The notes under the pieces are model-generated. The model ran no database searches. It was not told where the DNA came from and saw only the letters and a list, made by a program, of their open reading frames with translations. Shown in pieces: positions 60,540 to 64,000 of a stretch of DNA of 64,000 nucleotides. The stretch's first letter is position 1. Each line of letters starts with the position of its first letter. A program made the position numbers and the translations under genes. The DNA is from Bradyrhizobium sp. AZCC 1693 (GTDB lineage: Bacteria > Pseudomonadota > Alphaproteobacteria > Rhizobiales > Xanthobacteraceae). Where the stretch lies: positions 7,501,001-7,565,000 of the forward strand of contig NZ_JAZHSD010000001.1 of the NCBI RefSeq assembly GCF_036924745.1, given 5' to 3'.

Positions 60540-61511
60540 TCAGGCTGACGCCGCCAGCGCGTGAACCGAGAACATCCGGTCGCGGTCGGTCCAGGATTCC
60601 CGTACCGACCAGCCGGAGTCGCCCGCCAGTACGGTGAAGCGGTCAAGGCTGTATTTGTAGCTCGACTCGGTGTGGATGCTTTCGCCGGGACGGAATGAAA
60701 AATTCCGCCCGAGGATGCGCACGGTCTGCGCCTTCTTGGCGATCAGGTGCATCTCGATGCGATGCCGCTCGCGGTTATAGACCGAGCGGTGCATGAAGGC
60801 GGAAACGTCGAAATTGCCGCCAAGCTCGCGGTTGATGCGGACCAGAACGTTGAGATTGAAGCGCGCGGTGACGCCGGCGGCATCGTTATAGGCATCGTAA
60901 AGCACCCGCTCGTTCTTCTCGAGGTCAACGCCGATGATCATCTGCGCGCCTTCGCCCAGAATCTCGCGCGCGCTGCGCAGGAAGCCGAGCGCTTCGTGCG
61001 GCTCGAAATTGCCGAGCGTCGATCCCGGAAAGAAGCCAACCTTGGGCATCCCTTCGATTTCGGCCGGCAGGGCAAACGGCGCGGTGAAATCGGCGGCAAC
61101 CGGATAGACGCCGAGCTCGGGAAAATCGTTGCGCAAGCCGCCGGCTTGCGCATTCAGGAAGTCGCCGGAAATGTCGACCGGGACATAAGCGCCGAAATCG
61201 CAGCGCTCCAGCAGCAGGCGGACCTTGGTGGTGGCGCCGGCGCCGAATTCCACCAGCGCGGCGCCCTTGGGGATGATGGAAGCGATCTCGTCGCCGCGGC
61301 TGCGCAGAATGCCGAGCTCGGTGCGGGTCGGATAATATTCCGGCAGCACCGTGATCTGCTCGAACAGCTCGGAGCCTGCGGCGTCGTAGAAATATTTCGG
61401 CGACAGGCGCTTGGGGAATTGCGAGAGATCGCCGATCACGTCGCCGGCAAAGGCGGATGTCTGCTCATCAAACGGGTAGCTTTGGGCCAAAGCGGCGGCG
61501 TGCACATTCAT
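60540..61511 (-). CDS. egtD: L-histidine N-alpha-methyltransferase EgtD
   Basis: Trimethylates histidine to hercynine with SAM, the first step of ergothioneine synthesis. The 323-residue product shows LSPKYFYDAAGSELFEQIT, the SAM loop LVEFGAGATTKVRLLL, FFPGSTLGNFEPHEAL and the substrate region YNDAAGVTARFNLNVLVRIN. The end MFSVHALAAS is typical. It follows egtB by 48 bases and is probably in the same operon. Confidence 0.95.
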   Translation of the reverse strand: MNVHAAALAQSYPFDEQTSAFAGDVIGDLSQFPKRLSPKYFYDAAGSELFEQITVLPEYYPTRTELGILRSRGDEIASIIPKGAALVEFGAGATTKVRLLLERCDFGAYVPVDISGDFLNAQAGGLRNDFPELGVYPVAADFTAPFALPAEIEGMPKVGFFPGSTLGNFEPHEALGFLRSAREILGEGAQMIIGVDLEKNERVLYDAYNDAAGVTARFNLNVLVRINRELGGNFDVSAFMHRSVYNRERHRIEMHLIAKKAQTVRILGRNFSFRPGESIHTESSYKYSLDRFTVLAGDSGWSVRESWTDRDRMFSVHALAASA

Positions 61512-61559
61512 GATACTCTCCTGAACGCGCTTTCCGGCGCGCTTCGATGATCGGAAATT

Positions 61560-62810
61560 TCAGGCGTAATCGGCGAGGCGTAACCCCGTGAATTGCCAGC
61601 GATGGAAGGGATAGAAGAAGTTGCGATAGGTGATACGGCTGTGGCCGGGTGGAGTTGCAAGCGAGGAGCCGCGCAGCACCAACTGGTTGACCATGAACTT
61701 GCCGTTATATTCCCCCAGCGCCCCCTCGATGGCGCGGTAGCCGGGGTAGGGCGAATAGGCGCTGCGGGTCCACTGCCAGACGATGCCGAAGGCGTCGTTG
61801 AGCTGGCCCGCGCGGGCGGCGACTTCCCACTCCATCTCGGTCGGCAGATGCCGGCCGGCCCAGCGCGCAAAGGCGTCCGCCTCGTAATAGCTGACATGGC
61901 TGACCGGGGCTGAAGGGTCGATCGGCTGCAATCCGCCGAGCGTCATGATCCGCCATTCATCATCGACCTGCCGCCAGTGGCCAGGCGCCTGCCAGCCCTC
62001 GTTGGTGGCGACAGCAAAGCCGTCCATCAGCCACAGCGTGGCCGTGCCGTAGCCGCCGTCCTTCATGAAGGCCAGCCATTCGGCATTGGTGACGAGGTTA
62101 CGGGCGAGCCTGACCGGGCCGACGAGGGCGCGGTGCGCGGGCTTTTCATTGTCGAAATGGAAGCTGTCGTCGCTGTGGCCTACGGTGTGGATGCCCTCGT
62201 TGAGGGTGACCCATTCCTCGGCCGAACGGTGCGAAGCCGGGAAGCGCCACGATGGATCGTAGGCCGGCGGGATCGGGTTCTGCGCAAAGGCGTGCAGGAT
62301 ATCGGTCAGCATCAATTCCTGATGCTGCTGCTCGTGGTTGAGGCCGACCTCGACCAGGGGGGCGAGCTTGGCGAGGCGCTCTTCGCCGGCGTTCTGGAAG
62401 AACTTGACCACGGCGGCGTCGACATGCCGGCGATAGGCGGTGACCTCGTCCGCGCTCGGGCGGGTCAAATGGCCGCGCTGGTGACGGGCGTGCCGCGGTC
62501 CTGCGCTGACATAATAGGAATTGAATAGAAACGCGTAGTCCGGGTGGAAGGGCTGGTAACCCTCGCAGTGCTCGCCGAGCAGGAATTGCTCGAAGAACCA
62601 GGTGGTATGGGCGCGATGCCATTTGGCCGGGCTGGCGTCCGGCATCGATTGGATGAGCTGGTCCTCCGGGCTCAAGGGTGCGGCCCGGCGCTCGGTCTCG
62701 CCGCGGACGGCCAGATAGGCCTCCACCAGATTCTGGGCGAGGGTGCCTGAATCGGAAAAAAGTGACGGGGCTGATGTCGCGAACTCGGCGGCGGCTACTG
62801 GTTTCGTCAC
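61560..62810 (-). CDS. egtB: ergothioneine biosynthesis protein EgtB
   Basis: Iron-dependent sulfoxide synthase, 416 residues, which joins hercynine to a sulfur donor (gamma-Glu-Cys or cysteine). The N-terminal DinB-like domain gives the iron ligands: RAHTTWFFEQFLL and the HxxxHxE in GLNHEQQHQELMLTDI. The C-terminal FGE-sulfatase domain includes HVSYYEADAFARWAGRHLPT, EMEWEVAARAG and WQWTRSAYSPYPGY. Together with egtD it makes ergothioneine precursors; the final lyase EgtE is not in the window. Confidence 0.95.
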   Translation of the reverse strand: MTKPVAAAEFATSAPSLFSDSGTLAQNLVEAYLAVRGETERRAAPLSPEDQLIQSMPDASPAKWHRAHTTWFFEQFLLGEHCEGYQPFHPDYAFLFNSYYVSAGPRHARHQRGHLTRPSADEVTAYRRHVDAAVVKFFQNAGEERLAKLAPLVEVGLNHEQQHQELMLTDILHAFAQNPIPPAYDPSWRFPASHRSAEEWVTLNEGIHTVGHSDDSFHFDNEKPAHRALVGPVRLARNLVTNAEWLAFMKDGGYGTATLWLMDGFAVATNEGWQAPGHWRQVDDEWRIMTLGGLQPIDPSAPVSHVSYYEADAFARWAGRHLPTEMEWEVAARAGQLNDAFGIVWQWTRSAYSPYPGYRAIEGALGEYNGKFMVNQLVLRGSSLATPPGHSRITYRNFFYPFHRWQFTGLRLADYA

Positions 62811-63101
62811 TGGTGTCTCCGGTCAAGGGAGAGAACGTTGGTCCGGGAAACTGGTTCCCGGCGGGCAGTCCGTCCTAAATAGGGGCTCCGTTCCGGGAAA
62901 AAAGCCTTCCCCCGGCATGATATTGATGCCGTCAGACTATGAGCGCGGGCCGTCCCGGGGGGCCTCAAGCGGGCCGGGGCATGCCCGATGCCCCCCATTT
63001 TACTTTGGATGCACAACGGTTTGGGCTACATATATGGCAAGTAAACGGGTTACACGGGACGAGCCGGGCCCGTGGGCGCTGTGCCCCAAAAGGAAGCGAA
63101 T

Positions 63102-63440
63102 ATGAGCATCGAACAATTCATCGCCAACGAAGTGAAGTCGAACGACGTCGTGCTGTTCATGAAGGGCACGCCGCAGTTTCCGCAGTGCGGTTTCTCGGGC
63201 CAGGTGGTGCAGATCCTCGACCACGTCGGCGTCGGCTACAAGGGCCTGAACGTCCTGGAATCCGCCGAGCTTCGCAACGGCATCAAGGAATATTCGAACT
63301 GGCCGACGATCCCGCAGCTCTACGTCAAGGGTGAGTTCATCGGCGGCTGCGACATCATCCGCGAGATGTTCCAGGCCGGCGAATTGCAGCAGCTGTTCGC
63401 CGACAAGGGCGTCACCGTCAGCGCGGCGGCCTCGGCCTGA
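63102..63440 (+). CDS. grxD: monothiol glutaredoxin, Grx4 family
   Basis: A 112-residue protein with the active site CGFS in [30 protein letters not shown] and the glutathione-binding TIPQ/GGCD motifs. It binds and delivers 2Fe-2S clusters and probably partners the BolA protein at 58213. AAAAGGAAGCG precedes the ATG at 63102. Its TGA overlaps the following gene. Confidence 0.96.
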   Translation: MSIEQFIANEVKSNDVVLFMKGTPQFPQCGFSGQVVQILDHVGVGYKGLNVLESAELRNGIKEYSNWPTIPQLYVKGEFIGGCDIIREMFQAGELQQLFADKGVTVSAAASA

Positions 63441-63994
63441 GCGGGCTCGCGCGCCAGATCGGCAAGGCGCGGCTGGAAGTCAGGGTTGCCGACATTACCA
63501 CGCTGCGCGTTGACGCCATCGTCAACGCGGCGAATTCGTCGCTCCTTGGCGGGGGCGGCGTCGATGGCGCGATCCATCGTGCCGCGGGGCCGGAACTCGT
63601 GGCCGAGTGCCGGATGCTCCACGGCTGCAAGACCGGCGACGCCAAGATCACCCAAGGTTACCGCCTGCCGGCCAAGCATGTGATCCACACGGTTGGGCCG
63701 GTGTGGAATGGCGGCACGCTCGGCGAGGACGATCTGCTTGCCTCCTGCTATCGTCGCTCGATCGAATTGTGCCAGAAGGACGGCCTTGTTTCCGTCGCCT
63801 TTCCCGCGATCTCAACGGGCGTCTATCGCTTCCCCGCCGAACGCGCGGCCGGCATCGCAGTCCAGACCGTCGTCGACGCGCTCGCGGCTGCACCCACAGT
63901 GACGCAAGTCATCTTCTGCTGCTTCTCCGATGCCAGCGCCCAGTTGCATCAGGCGGCATTGGACACCTTCGGCAGCCCTGTCCGTAGCGGGTGA
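63437..63994 (+). CDS. macro-domain protein (O-acetyl-ADP-ribose deacetylase type), non-ATG start
   Basis: A 185-residue macro domain: [19 protein letters not shown], then [40 protein letters not shown] and [17 protein letters not shown]. These motifs bind ADP-ribose; the family removes O-acetyl-ADP-ribose or ADP-ribose from acceptors. No ATG, GTG or TTG exists in frame before residue 55, where the N-terminal strand and NAAN loop would already be lost. The likely start is CTG at 63437, overlapping the grxD TGA as CTGA, in place of the usual ATGA. Confidence 0.8.
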   Translation: MSGLARQIGKARLEVRVADITTLRVDAIVNAANSSLLGGGGVDGAIHRAAGPELVAECRMLHGCKTGDAKITQGYRLPAKHVIHTVGPVWNGGTLGEDDLLASCYRRSIELCQKDGLVSVAFPAISTGVYRFPAERAAGIAVQTVVDALAAAPTVTQVIFCCFSDASAQLHQAALDTFGSPVRSG

Positions 63995-64000
63995 AGTTGT

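Overview
The window looks like chromosomal DNA from an alphaproteobacterium of the Bradyrhizobium/Nitrobacteraceae type. The reasons are high GC; an alphaproteobacterial LexA box (GAAC-N7-GAAC) upstream of recA; a DUF1476 F1-ATPase inhibitor (zeta) gene; many small proteins of kinds I associate with rhizobia (DUF2934, DUF6894, a CPxxG/CxxC mini-protein); and several families of dispersed palindromic repeats. No rRNA, tRNA or CRISPR array was seen. Names and families come from reading the translations, not from a database search.

Layout. 1-6.2 kb: a partial secreted protein, a TpsB/FhaC-type outer-membrane transporter without an adjacent TpsA, a lipoprotein, an exported caspase-like protein and a PQQ dehydrogenase. 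6.2-15.3 kb: an accessory stretch with repeat debris, an alpha/beta hydrolase, a hybrid histidine kinase with an ETR1-like N-terminus in which the copper-ligand histidine is arginine, a cyanobacterial-looking PlsY, and small proteins, two of them under 60 aa. 15.3-18.2 kb: a complete IS21-family element (2,626 bp, 6-bp target duplication, four 23-bp end units on each side) that splits a 67-codon gene, which can be rebuilt in frame. 18.3-27.5 kb: housekeeping block with recA, the glycine-cleavage operon gcvT-gcvH-gcvP behind a tandem glycine riboswitch, and alaS. 27.5-33.2 kb: small secreted proteins, RlpA, DUF2270, two tandem DUF3455 genes and icd, with short relics of the alaS and icd 3' ends. 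33.8-45.4 kb: a TrmJ-like methyltransferase fused to a DUF559 domain, a DUF1326-DUF2182 pair, and a cyanate module (sigma-54 activator, sigma-54 promoter, three-gene ABC importer, cynS), then a PEP-mutase-family enzyme and a LysR regulator. 45.4-56 kb: purC-purS, purQ and purL, separated by broken or duplicated genes. 56-64 kb: acyltransferase-3, DUF1328, DUF427, BolA, LtrA, the ergothioneine pair egtB-egtD, and a CGFS glutaredoxin followed by a macro-domain gene.

How genes work together. Glycine probably controls its own breakdown through the riboswitch upstream of gcvTHP. The sigma-54 activator faces the cyanate importer/cyanase operon across a 167-bp intergenic region holding a well-matched -24/-12 promoter and an upstream dyad, so cyanate is probably used as a nitrogen source. 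PurC, PurS, PurQ and PurL cover SAICAR synthesis and the FGAR-to-FGAM step. EgtD and EgtB make ergothioneine precursors. BolA and the monothiol glutaredoxin are likely iron-sulfur partners although 4.6 kb apart.

Caution. Between 47.3 and 52.5 kb three genes each need one base added or removed in a short homopolymer to read through. This may be real decay or sequence error and should be checked before the genes are called dead.
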